NCBI GenBank assembly: GCA_903887775.1
Contig: CAISRB010000033.1
Span: forward strand, 186,001 to 250,000
Direction: 5' to 3'
Length of the DNA stretch: 64,000 bases
From: an uncultured Bacteroidales bacterium
Lineage (GTDB): Bacteria; Bacteroidota; Bacteroidia; Bacteroidales; FEN-979
The notes beneath the pieces were generated by a model, which was not told where the DNA came from, did no database searches, and saw only the letters and a list, made by a program, of their open reading frames with translations. The translations under genes were made by a program, and so were the position numbers. Positions 36,104 to 44,960 of this stretch are shown piece by piece (positions within the stretch are counted from its first letter, which is position 1; the number at the start of each line of letters is the position of its first letter).

Positions 36104-37411
36104 TTACTTGGACGCAGCTTTATGTTTGTTATAGTCTTTAAGCTCTTTGATCCTGTTCCGGGCATATGCACTGTACGACATCACCTGGGGCAGGTTCTGA
36201 GCTGATGCGGAATCGGTTGGCTTCATCTTCATAAACGCCTCATACCAGGGCAGGGCCATCAAGGGTTTGTGCAGGTAATAATCATACTGGTAAGCGATCT
36301 TGAAAACAACAGCCGGGTCCTTTTGGTCTGTATTATGCGCTTTTAAAAGAATTTCGAGAGCGGTATCAGGTTTTGAGCTTAAATTGTACGCCCCGGCCAG
36401 TTCGGCATAAAGTGTGAGAAGGAACTGTTCGGAAGGCATTATGATCTTCATTGTTTTCTGCAGGTAACACAGCCCGGTATCTGGGCTGAATGAGCGCATG
36501 GCCGAGACCCCGTAGTAGAAACAGACTTCCACGTCGGTGGTGTCCATAACATAGGCTTTCCTGAAGGAAGGAACAGCTGAGTCGTACATTTCAAGCTTAT
36601 ACCTGCAAAGGCCAAGGTATTTCAGGGTGAATTTCGAGTTGTCGCCCATCCGCATCGACCGCCTGAACCGTTCGGCCGAGCCCGGGTAGTCTTTAAGAAG
36701 GTAAGTGGCATAAGCGTTAAGGCGCATAACAGAATATGCCTTTGTGTTTTCCTTCATAAACCTTGCTGTAATTGAAACGGCTGAATCATAATCTTTATGG
36801 CGGATGAGGATGTTGGCTGCTTTTACCATGGTCCCTGCATCGGCAGGATTTATACGAAGTGCACGGTAATAGAAAAGCAGGGCTGAATCGGGTTTCCTGA
36901 GATCCTGGCAAACGTTGCCTATCTGTTTCAGCAGGTAAAAGGATGTGGAATCGTAACTGTAAAGCGGGATCAGCAGTTTAAATGCGGCAGGGTTATCCTC
37001 AGTCTGGGAATAAATGGCAGCCAGCTGTAAACATACAGATTCATTCAGGGAATCTTTTGCAAGGATCTTTTTATACCAGTGCACCGCCTGTTCAGTCTCG
37101 CCGGTCTGACGGTAAAGGCCGGCAAGCTTATTCATGATCCTGAGGTTGCTGCTGTCGGCATGCCAGGCGCGCAGGAAAAGATTTTCGGCTTCCTTAAAAC
37201 GGAACAGGGCCGACATGGCCTCCCCTTCCAGGAGTATAATTTCGGTCAGGGTCGTGTCGGAAGAAAGTTGTTGTTCTGCAAGTAAGACAGCTTCTTTATA
37301 CTGGTAATTTTCAATCAGGGACTTTACCTGCAGTGCCGGGGAAGCTTGCTGTGCGGGTAAATTTAAAGAAGCAATGATAAGCAGGACAAGTATAGCCCGG
37401 GTTTTCATCAA
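36104..37411 (-). CDS. Exported tetratricopeptide-repeat protein
   Basis: The 435-residue protein has a signal peptide (about 1-20, cleavage near PAQQA) and nine or more TPR units through most of its length (for example AVHWYKKILAKDSLNESVC, SALLFYYRALRINPADAGT, AVPSFRKAYVMDTTDVEVC). TPR arrays build protein-binding surfaces, and the periplasmic location suggests an envelope assembly or scaffold role. No catalytic motif is visible. Nothing in the neighbourhood fixes a partner. Confidence 0.85.
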   Translation of the reverse strand: MMKTRAILVLLIIASLNLPAQQASPALQVKSLIENYQYKEAVLLAEQQLSSDTTLTEIILLEGEAMSALFRFKEAENLFLRAWHADSSNLRIMNKLAGLYRQTGETEQAVHWYKKILAKDSLNESVCLQLAAIYSQTEDNPAAFKLLIPLYSYDSTSFYLLKQIGNVCQDLRKPDSALLFYYRALRINPADAGTMVKAANILIRHKDYDSAVSITARFMKENTKAYSVMRLNAYATYLLKDYPGSAERFRRSMRMGDNSKFTLKYLGLCRYKLEMYDSAVPSFRKAYVMDTTDVEVCFYYGVSAMRSFSPDTGLCYLQKTMKIIMPSEQFLLTLYAELAGAYNLSSKPDTALEILLKAHNTDQKDPAVVFKIAYQYDYYLHKPLMALPWYEAFMKMKPTDSASAQNLPQVMSYSAYARNRIKELKDYNKHKAASK

Positions 37412-37469
37412 TTTTAAGAAGATTGCTTTTTGAGTATAAAAGTAGGAAATATTCCGGGAGACGGAACAT

Positions 37470-39116
37470 TTAGCAATGAACTTCAGGAACCAGGGCGGGT
37501 TTTTGAATGCTTTTTCCGGTCATGTGTTTATTAAATGATTTTTCACTTTTATTTTCCATGACGGCAAGAGTGTTATTTACCGATGCCAGGATATAGGCTT
37601 TTTGTTTCTGAAAATGAATGAACATTGCAGCAAGGTTCACAGCAACTTCGACGCCTTTGGGGTTCCTGAACAGGATCCTGAAAAACATCATCCAGTAATG
37701 CAGTCCAGTTTCCTTTGAAAATCCTGCCTTTTTGCAAACACGCAGAAAAGAACGCATATAGATCAGCCAGGTGAAGAATGAAGGTTTATGACGGTATGCA
37801 GGCCTGATGTTAAGGCTGGTATAGATAACCCTTCTGTAATAATTAGCCGGTGTGTAAACTGAGCCCAGAATCTCAATGTAGTTTTTCAGGACTTCCGACC
37901 TGGGGACCAAGGTGGCGAAGTTGAGCCCGCTGGTCATTTGATCTATATCGCTATCGCTGACTGTTTTGGCAGCAAGATGAAAAAGCCTTCCTTCATCTTC
38001 CAGCCTGCGGGTAAGTTGCGTATTTGGCAGGGCGTATAAAAGTCCGATCATAGCCATGCAAATACCGGATTCCTGGATTGAATTGATCATGTTGGATGCA
38101 ATCTGCGGGCTTTCATGGTCGAACCCTACGATATAACCTCCGTTGCTGACCATTCCGTATGAGAGGATTTTGCTTACGGCATCTTCAATCGGTTTGTTTA
38201 CATTCTGATTTTTATTGTTCAGCGCAAGGATTTCATTTTCGGGGGTCTCAATGCCCAGGAAAACATACCTGAAGTCGCAATCCTGCATGAGTTGCAATAA
38301 CTCGTCATCATCGGCAAGGTTAACCGAGGCCTCGGTAGTAAAATAAAACGGGTATTTCCTTTCTTTTGTCCAGACCTTGATCTCCTTCAGCAGCTCTTTG
38401 ACTTTTTTCTTGTTTCCTATGAAATTGTCGTCTACCATATCGATATGGCCCCGGTAGCCCAGGTCATAGAGAGTCTGCAGTTCTCTGAGTATCTGTTCAT
38501 TTGTTTTAAATCTCGGGATGCGGCCGAACAGTTCGATCACGTCACAGAACTCACAGTTGAACGGGCATCCGCGGATGAACTGCATACCGATCATGATATA
38601 ATCCCTGAAACGTATCAGGTCATAGCGTGGTATGACCGATTCGAGCATATTGGCCCGCTCAGCTGAGGCATAGGTTCCCGAAGTGATCCCGACTTCCAGG
38701 TCTCTCAGGAACATCGGAATGGTGATCTCGCCTTCTCCAAGTACCAGAAAATCGGCTTCATGGTAGAGGCCGGGCTGGGATGTTGGGTCGGGTCCTCCAA
38801 CAACCACAAGTCGTTCAAGTTCATGGGCCCTGCGGATGAATTCGAGCATGCTTTTTTGCTGGGGAAGCATGCCTCCCGTACATATAATGTCTGCCCAGAG
38901 CAGCTGCTCGTCAGGCAGGTATTCCACATTTTCATCAACCAGCCTGAATATCCATTGTTGCGGAAGAAGAGCTGCAACGGTAAGCAATCCCAATGGGGCC
39001 GCCGGGTACTTTGCGCCAACAATCTCGCAGACATCCTGGTAATTCCAAAAACTAAATGCAGAAAATTTCGTCTGTACAAGCAGACATTTGGTGGGTCCGG
39101 TAAACAGATCCCTCAT
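37470..39116 (-). CDS. B12-binding-domain radical SAM protein (DUF4070 type)
   Basis: The 548-residue protein has a cobalamin-binding-like N-terminal domain (about 35-130, PAAPLGLLTVAALLP and VVVGGPDPT). A radical SAM core follows, with Cys184, Cys188 and Cys191 in CPFNCEFC, which bind the 4Fe-4S cluster. A C-terminal region resembles DUF4070. Proteins of this architecture include methylases of unactivated carbons, such as the hopanoid C2-methylase HpnP, but the B12 DxHxxG motif is not evident, so cobalamin binding may be non-standard. The substrate is not known. It is divergent from nothing and lies 95 bp downstream of the tmRNA 3-prime end. Confidence 0.85.
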   Translation of the reverse strand: MRDLFTGPTKCLLVQTKFSAFSFWNYQDVCEIVGAKYPAAPLGLLTVAALLPQQWIFRLVDENVEYLPDEQLLWADIICTGGMLPQQKSMLEFIRRAHELERLVVVGGPDPTSQPGLYHEADFLVLGEGEITIPMFLRDLEVGITSGTYASAERANMLESVIPRYDLIRFRDYIMIGMQFIRGCPFNCEFCDVIELFGRIPRFKTNEQILRELQTLYDLGYRGHIDMVDDNFIGNKKKVKELLKEIKVWTKERKYPFYFTTEASVNLADDDELLQLMQDCDFRYVFLGIETPENEILALNNKNQNVNKPIEDAVSKILSYGMVSNGGYIVGFDHESPQIASNMINSIQESGICMAMIGLLYALPNTQLTRRLEDEGRLFHLAAKTVSDSDIDQMTSGLNFATLVPRSEVLKNYIEILGSVYTPANYYRRVIYTSLNIRPAYRHKPSFFTWLIYMRSFLRVCKKAGFSKETGLHYWMMFFRILFRNPKGVEVAVNLAAMFIHFQKQKAYILASVNNTLAVMENKSEKSFNKHMTGKSIQKPALVPEVHC

Positions 39117-39211
39117 TGAAATCCCTTCTCAGTAAGAACAATTCATTCCGTGTAATAAAAAAATAAAACCTCTGAAACTGAGCTTAAATAATCGTGTTCA
39201 GAGATTTTCAG

Positions 39212-39581
39212 TGGAGCTGGGGGGATTCGAACCCCCGTCCAAACAGGCAGCAGAACTGCTTTCTTCATGCTTAGCCAGCGGTCAATTGTCGGGAGAAGGA
39301 TGGCCCGCGGCAGGCCGGCCTAAACCGTAGTTACCTTAATTTCGGATGTTCACCGGAACCTTGAACAGCCTATCCCGTCATTTCTGATGCCTCGGTCGGG
39401 ACGCCGGCAGGAGGGGCTTCCCGGGAGACAACGGTTGACTAATCTCTAAGATCAGGCAGCCAGTCTGTAAGCGAAGTTATCGCCGTTTATTGTTTGTGCA
39501 GATTCGTATTTACGGGACTGATCCACGAACTCCCGGCATGCTTACAATCCCACTTCCCCGCTGTCAAAACCGGTCAACCCC
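39212..39581 (-). ncRNA. ssrA: tmRNA (ssrA)
   Basis: The minus strand contains both ends of tmRNA. The 5-prime GGGGTTGACCGGTTTTGACA pairs (with wobbles) with CAGCTCC before the discriminator A at 39212. The T arm is GGGGG-TTCGAAT-CCCCC. The internal reading frame at 39484-39452 encodes the tag GDNFAYRLAA followed by TGA; the resume codon is GGC after AATAAAC. The length of about 370 nt is normal. The 3-prime CCA is not encoded (the gene continues CTGA), so CCA must be added by the tRNA nucleotidyltransferase. The tag is one residue longer than the GENNYALAA-type tags I recall in the phylum. Confidence 0.93.
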
Positions 39582-39607
39582 GTTTCACCCCAGGTTAATG
39601 AGGGCTG

Positions 39608-39615
39608 CAAATGTA
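39608..39615 (-). promoter_or_regulatory. Promoter -7 element of ssrA
   Basis: TACATTTG on the minus strand fits TAnnTTTG and would start transcription about 20 nt before the mature tmRNA 5-prime end, leaving a short leader for RNase P to remove. The -33 region falls inside the heptad palindrome at 39615-39679. Confidence 0.55.
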
Positions 39616-39679
39616 CGAAAAAAAGCGAAAAGCGAGAAGCGAAATTTCGCCATTTCGCTTTTCGCCATTTCGCTTTTAA
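39615..39679. repeat. Intergenic heptad palindrome, copy 2
   Basis: It has the same architecture as the copies at 31-90 and 49470-49531: GCGAAAA-type units, a centre GCGAAATTTCGC, then CATTTCGC/TTTTCGC units. It fills the space between the gpsA stop codon (39682) and the tmRNA promoter, so it could end gpsA transcripts while lying in the upstream promoter region of ssrA. Confidence 0.8.
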
Positions 39680-39681
39680 TT

Positions 39682-40671
39682 TCAAGGTTCATCCATTTCC
39701 AGAACCGCGCTGACAAATTTCGCGATATCGTATTTCTGAGTCAGTACTTTATACAGTTCACCGATAATCGGAAAACGTTTATCGACGGGAGCCTCCCTGG
39801 TAAATTTTTCATAAAAAATAATAGCGGCTGTCTTGCCTTCGAGCACTAATTCATGAGAGACATGCTCGGTGAAAAATCCCTTCCCGATAAGAAGCCCAAG
39901 GGTGCGGTTACGGCTGAGGTCATTGAGCGCAGTAAGGGTGAAATCCCCGTAGCCGCAATATTTATAAAGTGTTTCTTCCCTGCCCCCGAAATACAGCATA
40001 ATATTCATCATCTCCCTGAAAGCCCTGGTCAGGATAAGAAACCGAAGGTTAGGTGAATTAAACTGGGCATCCACAATACCCAGAACAATAGCATAAATGT
40101 TTTTGAGAATACTCAGGATCTCAACTCCCTGGATGTCATCGGTTAAATCAAGATATATCGTTGAACCTTTAAATAAAGAAGATACCCGAGAAGCAAACTC
40201 TTTTCCCGGATGTCCTAAAGTAAATCCCGTCGGAATACGGTTGATGATTTCCTTTGCAAAGCTAGGCCCTTTTAAAGTACAGACCGGGTTATTAAAATTC
40301 ATCTTCAGGCAATCAACAACTGTGCTTTCTCCGCAACCAAACCCTTTGGCCAGGTTAACAAGTACTGCGTTTTCAGGAATATTGATCCTGATCGACCCTA
40401 GATAATCAAGCATGCTCACAGAAGGAATGGCAAGAAAGATCACGGAAGATCCATGCAACTGACTTGCGTCGGCCGTTGCCCTTAGACCGTTGTGAAGATG
40501 ATAGCCCGGAAAATATCTTGCATTGACATGTTGTTCATTCACTGATCTCACAACACTTTCCTCAATTGAAACAAGCAGGACCTCCCCGGATCCGTTTTCA
40601 GATAAAATATTCCCCATTGCAGTCCCTATGGTTCCTGCCCCGATTATTGATATCTTGTTCTTTTCTTTCAT
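39682..40671 (-). CDS. gpsA: NAD(P)-dependent glycerol-3-phosphate dehydrogenase
   Basis: The 329-residue enzyme reduces dihydroxyacetone phosphate to sn-glycerol 3-phosphate for phospholipid synthesis. The N-terminal Rossmann motif GAGTIGTA begins at 11. VNLAKGFG and CTLKGPSFAKEI form the substrate pocket, the catalytic Lys lies in ILKNIYAIVLG, and GYGDFTLTALNDLSRNRTLG is the late conserved block. Length is normal. It starts 9 bp after the kinase gene on the same strand, so the two are probably cotranscribed without an obvious functional link. Confidence 0.95.
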   Translation of the reverse strand: MKEKNKISIIGAGTIGTAMGNILSENGSGEVLLVSIEESVVRSVNEQHVNARYFPGYHLHNGLRATADASQLHGSSVIFLAIPSVSMLDYLGSIRINIPENAVLVNLAKGFGCGESTVVDCLKMNFNNPVCTLKGPSFAKEIINRIPTGFTLGHPGKEFASRVSSLFKGSTIYLDLTDDIQGVEILSILKNIYAIVLGIVDAQFNSPNLRFLILTRAFREMMNIMLYFGGREETLYKYCGYGDFTLTALNDLSRNRTLGLLIGKGFFTEHVSHELVLEGKTAAIIFYEKFTREAPVDKRFPIIGELYKVLTQKYDIAKFVSAVLEMDEP

Positions 40672-40680
40672 TCTCTGTTC

Positions 40681-43077
40681 TCAGTTAAATTCCTTGGGAA
40701 ATGCGGCAAAACGTAAAGTGAAGGAAGCACCCGGCTGATGCAGATACTCATAATGAGCTTCCAGCTGTTCTATAAGGATCAGGATGATCTGGGAACCGGT
40801 CGACAAGTTATGTTCAAGTGAAAAAGTCTCCGGAAGACCCACTCCGTTATCCCGGATATTTAAGACATAGAGAAGCGATTCCAGCCCCGTTTCCTCAGCC
40901 TGAGATGTTTTGTCAAGGTGTAGATCGATCCAGACATCCCCTTTCCTGTTATCGGGGAAAGCATATTTAAATGCATTAGTGAAAAGTTCATTCACGATAA
41001 GGCCCAGTGGCAGAGCAATTTCAATTCTTGCAGCGCATTCCTGTACAGATTTGTGAATTGTAATATTAGGCTTGCTGAAAGCACTGCTGATAATACTGGT
41101 CAAACGGTCAAGATAAGAACCCAGAGGTATTGCATCAATACTTTGATTAGAGTATAATTGTTCATGTACCAGCGACATGGTCCGTACTCTGAGCTGGAGA
41201 TCTACCAAAGGCATGTCCAGAGAAGCCGATTTTGCATATTGTCGTTGCAGTTCCATAAGGCTGATCAGGATTGCAAAATTATTCTTAACCCTGTGATGGA
41301 TCTCATAAAGCAATATTTCTTTTTGCCTTTCATTTTCAGAAAGATGTTTTTCATACTCCACCCGGTCTGTGATATCCCTTACAACGGTAACCAGCTCGTT
41401 CACATCCCCGCTTACCGGGTCAAACATCGGATTTATATGGTTCTCCACCCAAAATGAACTTCCATTTCTTTTTCTTGCCTTATACACCAGGGTCTGTGGC
41501 GTTTTACGCTGCAGTATGGATTCCAGGGAAGTTCTGACCTGTTTCCTGTAGTTAAGGTCAACTACTTCGAAGGAGTCGGGCCTCGTAACGAGTTCTTCCT
41601 CTGTAAAACCATACATTAAAAAACAACTTGGAGAAACGAACTGCATTTTCAGGTTGCTGTTGAGAAGTGAGATGACATCCGACGAATGCTCTGCCAGGAA
41701 ACGATAAAGGTTTTCACTTTCATTTAACCTCCTTTCAGCTTCTATTGTTTCCCTGATCTCATTTTCAAGCTTGAGGTTCAGGACCTGCAGTTCCTTTGCA
41801 GATCTCTTGGTTCTCCCCGTCACCACCTGAACGATGATACCAACAGTCAGGATAAGGAAAAGAATGATCACAATAAAGAGAAGCTGCAGCCTGTGATTGC
41901 GCAATATAAGCGTTTGGGTTTCATTTTGACGAGAAAGGAAATCGTGGGTGTTTTCAACATAATGTACCAGGTGTTCAGCCTCAAGGGTTCGTAAAGCCAC
42001 TTTATTATGGTCCTCGAGGATCTTTTGATGGTATTTGAAATATTCCTGGTAATGCGAAAGGCTCAACCTGTAATTTTTTTGCAAATAATAACAGTCGGTC
42101 AGCAAATCATGAGCTTCCGCTGTAAGGGTATTTCGCTTTTCCTGAAGGCTGAGCTGAAGCCCAAGCCTGAGAAAGTAAAGGGCCGAATCATAGCGTCCAA
42201 CTTCCATATAAGATCCACCGACATTAATAATGGATGAAGTGATCATATATTGAATCCCGAGAATCAATCTCTCATGGTACGCTTTGTTGTTATATACCAG
42301 GGTGAGCTGTTTATTCTTTAAAACTGAATACGCATGGGCAATTCGTGTATCCAGAATGCTGATCTGTGTTAAGTCACCGGTTTGTTTGAAAATCGCAGTG
42401 GCTTTCTGATAAATAAAAATTGCCTTTCTCAATTGCTTCAGCTGAATATAAGCATCTCCGATCAGCTTATATGCTCGTCCCACCATGTGATGGTTTTTAT
42501 GACTCATGCTTTGCCCGGCGCTTCGGTAAGCGTAAGCTATAGCTTCCCGGTAACTGCCTTTTCCCATCTCCACCAGGCCTCTTGTAAGATATATCTCTGC
42601 CGGATTATCGGGATTAGTTGAATTTTTCAAAAACATTTCCGCATTATTCAGGTATTGCTCAGCTTTTAAAGGGTTATTAAGTTGTAAGAACAACAAACTG
42701 ATAGAATTGTACACCTTGATTTCATTATCGGCATCATTCAGGGAATGAAAAATATCGAGGCTTTTAAAAAAGTAATCAAGGGCTGCCGGAAAGTTGTCCT
42801 TATAGAAATCACTTAATGCATGATAATACAGTGCAAAGGCTTCACCTTTCTTGTAATGGATGCTTTTTGCCAGATTCCCGCTCTGATTCGTCAGTGATTT
42901 GGTATAAAGGATATCTTCAGTAAAATGTTTTGCAGCAAGGTTATTCAGGGAGTCGACCTGTAATTTGATGGCCGGAAGTTCCGGTTTATCTTCTGTGGCG
43001 CCAGCGAATTCTCCGGCACAGCAGAGGATCAGGATCGTAAGGCAAAGCCTGAAGGATTGTAAAAGTCTTTGCATCAT
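40681..43077 (-). CDS. TPR-PAS sensor histidine kinase (HisKA_2 type)
   Basis: The 798-residue sensor has a signal peptide and a periplasmic TPR array (about 45-370), then one transmembrane helix (398-419). A short coiled-coil, a PAS domain (about 455-580, SSDVISLLNSNLKMQFVSPS) and a HisKA_2 dimerisation helix with EIHHRVKNN (His594/595) follow. The HATPase domain is at the end (N-box LIVNELFTNAFKYAF, G-box DNGVGLPE). No receiver domain or response-regulator gene is adjacent, so it is an orphan kinase. The TPR sensor suggests that it reads a peptide or protein in the periplasm. Its start overlaps the stop of the methyltransferase gene by 4 bp. Confidence 0.9.
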   Translation of the reverse strand: MMQRLLQSFRLCLTILILCCAGEFAGATEDKPELPAIKLQVDSLNNLAAKHFTEDILYTKSLTNQSGNLAKSIHYKKGEAFALYYHALSDFYKDNFPAALDYFFKSLDIFHSLNDADNEIKVYNSISLLFLQLNNPLKAEQYLNNAEMFLKNSTNPDNPAEIYLTRGLVEMGKGSYREAIAYAYRSAGQSMSHKNHHMVGRAYKLIGDAYIQLKQLRKAIFIYQKATAIFKQTGDLTQISILDTRIAHAYSVLKNKQLTLVYNNKAYHERLILGIQYMITSSIINVGGSYMEVGRYDSALYFLRLGLQLSLQEKRNTLTAEAHDLLTDCYYLQKNYRLSLSHYQEYFKYHQKILEDHNKVALRTLEAEHLVHYVENTHDFLSRQNETQTLILRNHRLQLLFIVIILFLILTVGIIVQVVTGRTKRSAKELQVLNLKLENEIRETIEAERRLNESENLYRFLAEHSSDVISLLNSNLKMQFVSPSCFLMYGFTEEELVTRPDSFEVVDLNYRKQVRTSLESILQRKTPQTLVYKARKRNGSSFWVENHINPMFDPVSGDVNELVTVVRDITDRVEYEKHLSENERQKEILLYEIHHRVKNNFAILISLMELQRQYAKSASLDMPLVDLQLRVRTMSLVHEQLYSNQSIDAIPLGSYLDRLTSIISSAFSKPNITIHKSVQECAARIEIALPLGLIVNELFTNAFKYAFPDNRKGDVWIDLHLDKTSQAEETGLESLLYVLNIRDNGVGLPETFSLEHNLSTGSQIILILIEQLEAHYEYLHQPGASFTLRFAAFPKEFN

Positions 43078-43850
43078 TTATTTTTCCTGTAAATTCCGAT
43101 CAGATAACTGCTGATGAAGGCTGAGTTGAACTTTCTTAATCCCCTGAACCTGAACGAAAACAACACGGTCAGAACCTGTATTTTAAAATAAACCAAACGG
43201 TTTAAAAGGTTCCTGTTTTCCAGTTTCTTCATGTTGAGGGGTTCAAACCCGCCGATATAGGCCCTGTAAAGTGTTTCTAAGCCGAACTTCTGTTCAAAAT
43301 CACTCCAGCTGCTGAGGTCCATGATCCTGAGGTTATGGGTCTTATACATCGATGGAGCCAGATGTTTCAACACCAGGTGATATATCCCTGAATAATTGGG
43401 GACTCCAAGCAATAAGACACCACCGGGCCTGAGAAGCCTCAGGTGGCTTTCCACAACAGAAGCGGGGTCTTCAAAATGTTCAATAAAACCAAGCGAAAAA
43501 ACAATGTCAAACAAGGGCAGATCTGAATTGTCAGCAAAAAGATCCCGTTCATAAACCTGCACTTTGTAACCTGCCCTGGAAAAGGTTTCAAGAGTCTGTT
43601 CATTTCCGGCGCTGGAATAGTCAAGCGAAAAACCATCATAGCCAAAACGTCTGACGAGATAAAGCAGGTATTCACCTTTTGCCCCTCCGATCTCCAGCGC
43701 TTTTAGCCCCTTTTCGGCTGGCAGCTGGCTGTCAAAAGCCTTTAATATCTCCTGAACGCAGAGACTGGGCCTTTTCTTTTTCTTATTGTCGGTATCAGTT
43801 TCCCAATAGGTCTCCCAGAAGTTCCTGCCGGTCAGTTTTTCAGAGTTCAT
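43074..43850 (-). CDS. SAM-dependent methyltransferase
   Basis: The 258-residue protein is a class I methyltransferase: motif I LKALEIGGAKGEYL, the acidic strand GFSLDYSS, FDIVFSLGFIEHFEDP and LLRPGGVLLLGVPNYSG. It resembles methyltransferases in surface-glycan loci. I start at ATG 43850 (MNSEKLTGRNFW), because the longer open frame to 44006 would run through the divergent legB-like gene and through a -7 element at 43884-43891. A nucleotide-sugar cassette is divergent from it, so the substrate may be a sugar or lipid-linked glycan; this is inference. Confidence 0.85.
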   Translation of the reverse strand: MNSEKLTGRNFWETYWETDTDNKKKKRPSLCVQEILKAFDSQLPAEKGLKALEIGGAKGEYLLYLVRRFGYDGFSLDYSSAGNEQTLETFSRAGYKVQVYERDLFADNSDLPLFDIVFSLGFIEHFEDPASVVESHLRLLRPGGVLLLGVPNYSGIYHLVLKHLAPSMYKTHNLRIMDLSSWSDFEQKFGLETLYRAYIGGFEPLNMKKLENRNLLNRLVYFKIQVLTVLFSFRFRGLRKFNSAFISSYLIGIYRKNK

Positions 43851-43883
43851 ATACTGCGGATGTCGTTCGGGATGTTTATCAGG

Positions 43884-43891
43884 CAAAGGTA
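43884..43891 (-). promoter_or_regulatory. Putative -7 element for the methyltransferase/kinase/gpsA unit
   Basis: TACCTTTG on the minus strand fits TAnnTTTG, with an expected start near 43877 and a leader of about 27 nt to ATG 43850. No good -33 TTG is visible. Confidence 0.45.
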
Positions 43892-43904
43892 GAAAAATAT
43901 AGCG

Positions 43905-43938
43905 TTTTGCATATTTCTGGTCTTTATTCTTAATTTTG
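43905..43938 (+). promoter_or_regulatory. Bacteroidota-type promoter for the nucleotide-sugar cassette
   Basis: TTTTG (43905-43909) and TAATTTTG (43931-43938) are separated by 21 bp, within the accepted range. Transcription would begin near 43945, making ATG 43957 the first usable start. Confidence 0.55.
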
Positions 43939-43956
43939 TCAGGAATTCGTAAGAGT

Positions 43957-44955
43957 ATGGAAATTAAAAATACCAAAGTCCTTGTCACCGGAGCGGGAGG
44001 CTTCATTGCCAGCCATCTCGTCGAGGAATTGCTGAAAAGGAACTGTGAAGTGACGACTCTCGTGCATTATAACTCGTTTAACCGCTGGGGGTGGCTGGAT
44101 TACTTCCCTGAAGATCTGAAGAAAAAACTGAATGTGTTCAGCGGAGATATCAGAGATCCAAACGGTATACGCGAAGCCATGAACGGCTGCGAAATTGTTT
44201 TTCATCTTGCCGCTCTTATCGGAATACCGTATTCGTTTCATTCCCCGGATGTATATATTGATACTAACATCAAGGGAACTCTGAATGTTTTGCAGTCGGC
44301 ACGGCAGCTGAATGTAAAAAGAATCATCCATACCTCCACTTCAGAAGTATACGGGACAGCCCAGTTTGTCCCGATTTCCGAAGAACATCCTGTAAATCCC
44401 CAATCACCCTATGCGGCTTCAAAAGCAGGGGCAGATTTCCTGGCTCTTACTTTTTACCGTTCCTTTCAGACTCCGGTTATCGTGGTAAGGCCATTTAATA
44501 CTTATGGCCCGCGGCAATCTGCAAGGGCCATAATCCCGACCATAATCACCCAGATACTTGCAGGGAAGCAGGAAATCTCGCTGGGTTCTCTTTCCCCGAC
44601 GAGAGACCTGAATTATGTGAGGGATACCGCAAACGGCTTTATCAAAGCTGCCGAAAGCGATGCAGCCATGGGAGAAGTTGTAAACCTTGGCAGCAATTAT
44701 GAAATTTCAATCGGTGACCTGGCGCGGAAAATTGCTGCATTAATGGGTAAAACCATTGATATCGGCCGGGAATCTGCAAGAATACGTCCTGAAAAATCCG
44801 AGGTTGAAAGGCTTTGGGCCGATAACAGCAAAGCAAAATCATTATTCGGATGGGCGCCTGAATATAATCTGGAACGGGGGCTGAAAGAAACCATTAACTG
44901 GTTCAGCTCACCTGGAAATATGCAGTTTTACAAACCCGATATCTACACTATTTAA
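43957..44955 (+). CDS. legB: NAD-dependent nucleotide-sugar 4,6-dehydratase (LegB-like)
   Basis: The 332-residue extended SDR has TGAGGFIASH at 11-20, Tyr152/Lys156 in PYAASKAG, and RPFNTYGPRQ in the sugar-binding region. The segment HYNSFNRWGWLDYF (37-50) is characteristic of the LegB group, which dehydrates GDP-GlcNAc in legionaminic acid synthesis, and of close relatives. It heads a tightly packed cassette with a nucleotidyltransferase (5-bp gap) and a second SDR. Legionaminate synthase and cytidylyltransferase genes are not present, so the final sugar is uncertain and the LegB label is by similarity only. Confidence 0.78.
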   Translation: MEIKNTKVLVTGAGGFIASHLVEELLKRNCEVTTLVHYNSFNRWGWLDYFPEDLKKKLNVFSGDIRDPNGIREAMNGCEIVFHLAALIGIPYSFHSPDVYIDTNIKGTLNVLQSARQLNVKRIIHTSTSEVYGTAQFVPISEEHPVNPQSPYAASKAGADFLALTFYRSFQTPVIVVRPFNTYGPRQSARAIIPTIITQILAGKQEISLGSLSPTRDLNYVRDTANGFIKAAESDAAMGEVVNLGSNYEISIGDLARKIAALMGKTIDIGRESARIRPEKSEVERLWADNSKAKSLFGWAPEYNLERGLKETINWFSSPGNMQFYKPDIYTI

Positions 44956-44960
44956 CTATC

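Noticed and set aside
39212-39235. tRNA-like 3-prime half
   Set aside because: The T arm and acceptor belong to tmRNA: there is no anticodon stem, but a tag reading frame and a paired 5-prime end lie about 370 nt away.
39490-39849. 119-codon plus-strand open frame
   Set aside because: It runs through tmRNA, the heptad palindrome and the end of gpsA; it is coincidental.
43851-44006. 52-residue extension of the methyltransferase
   Set aside because: It would cross the divergent promoter region and the start of the legB-like gene.
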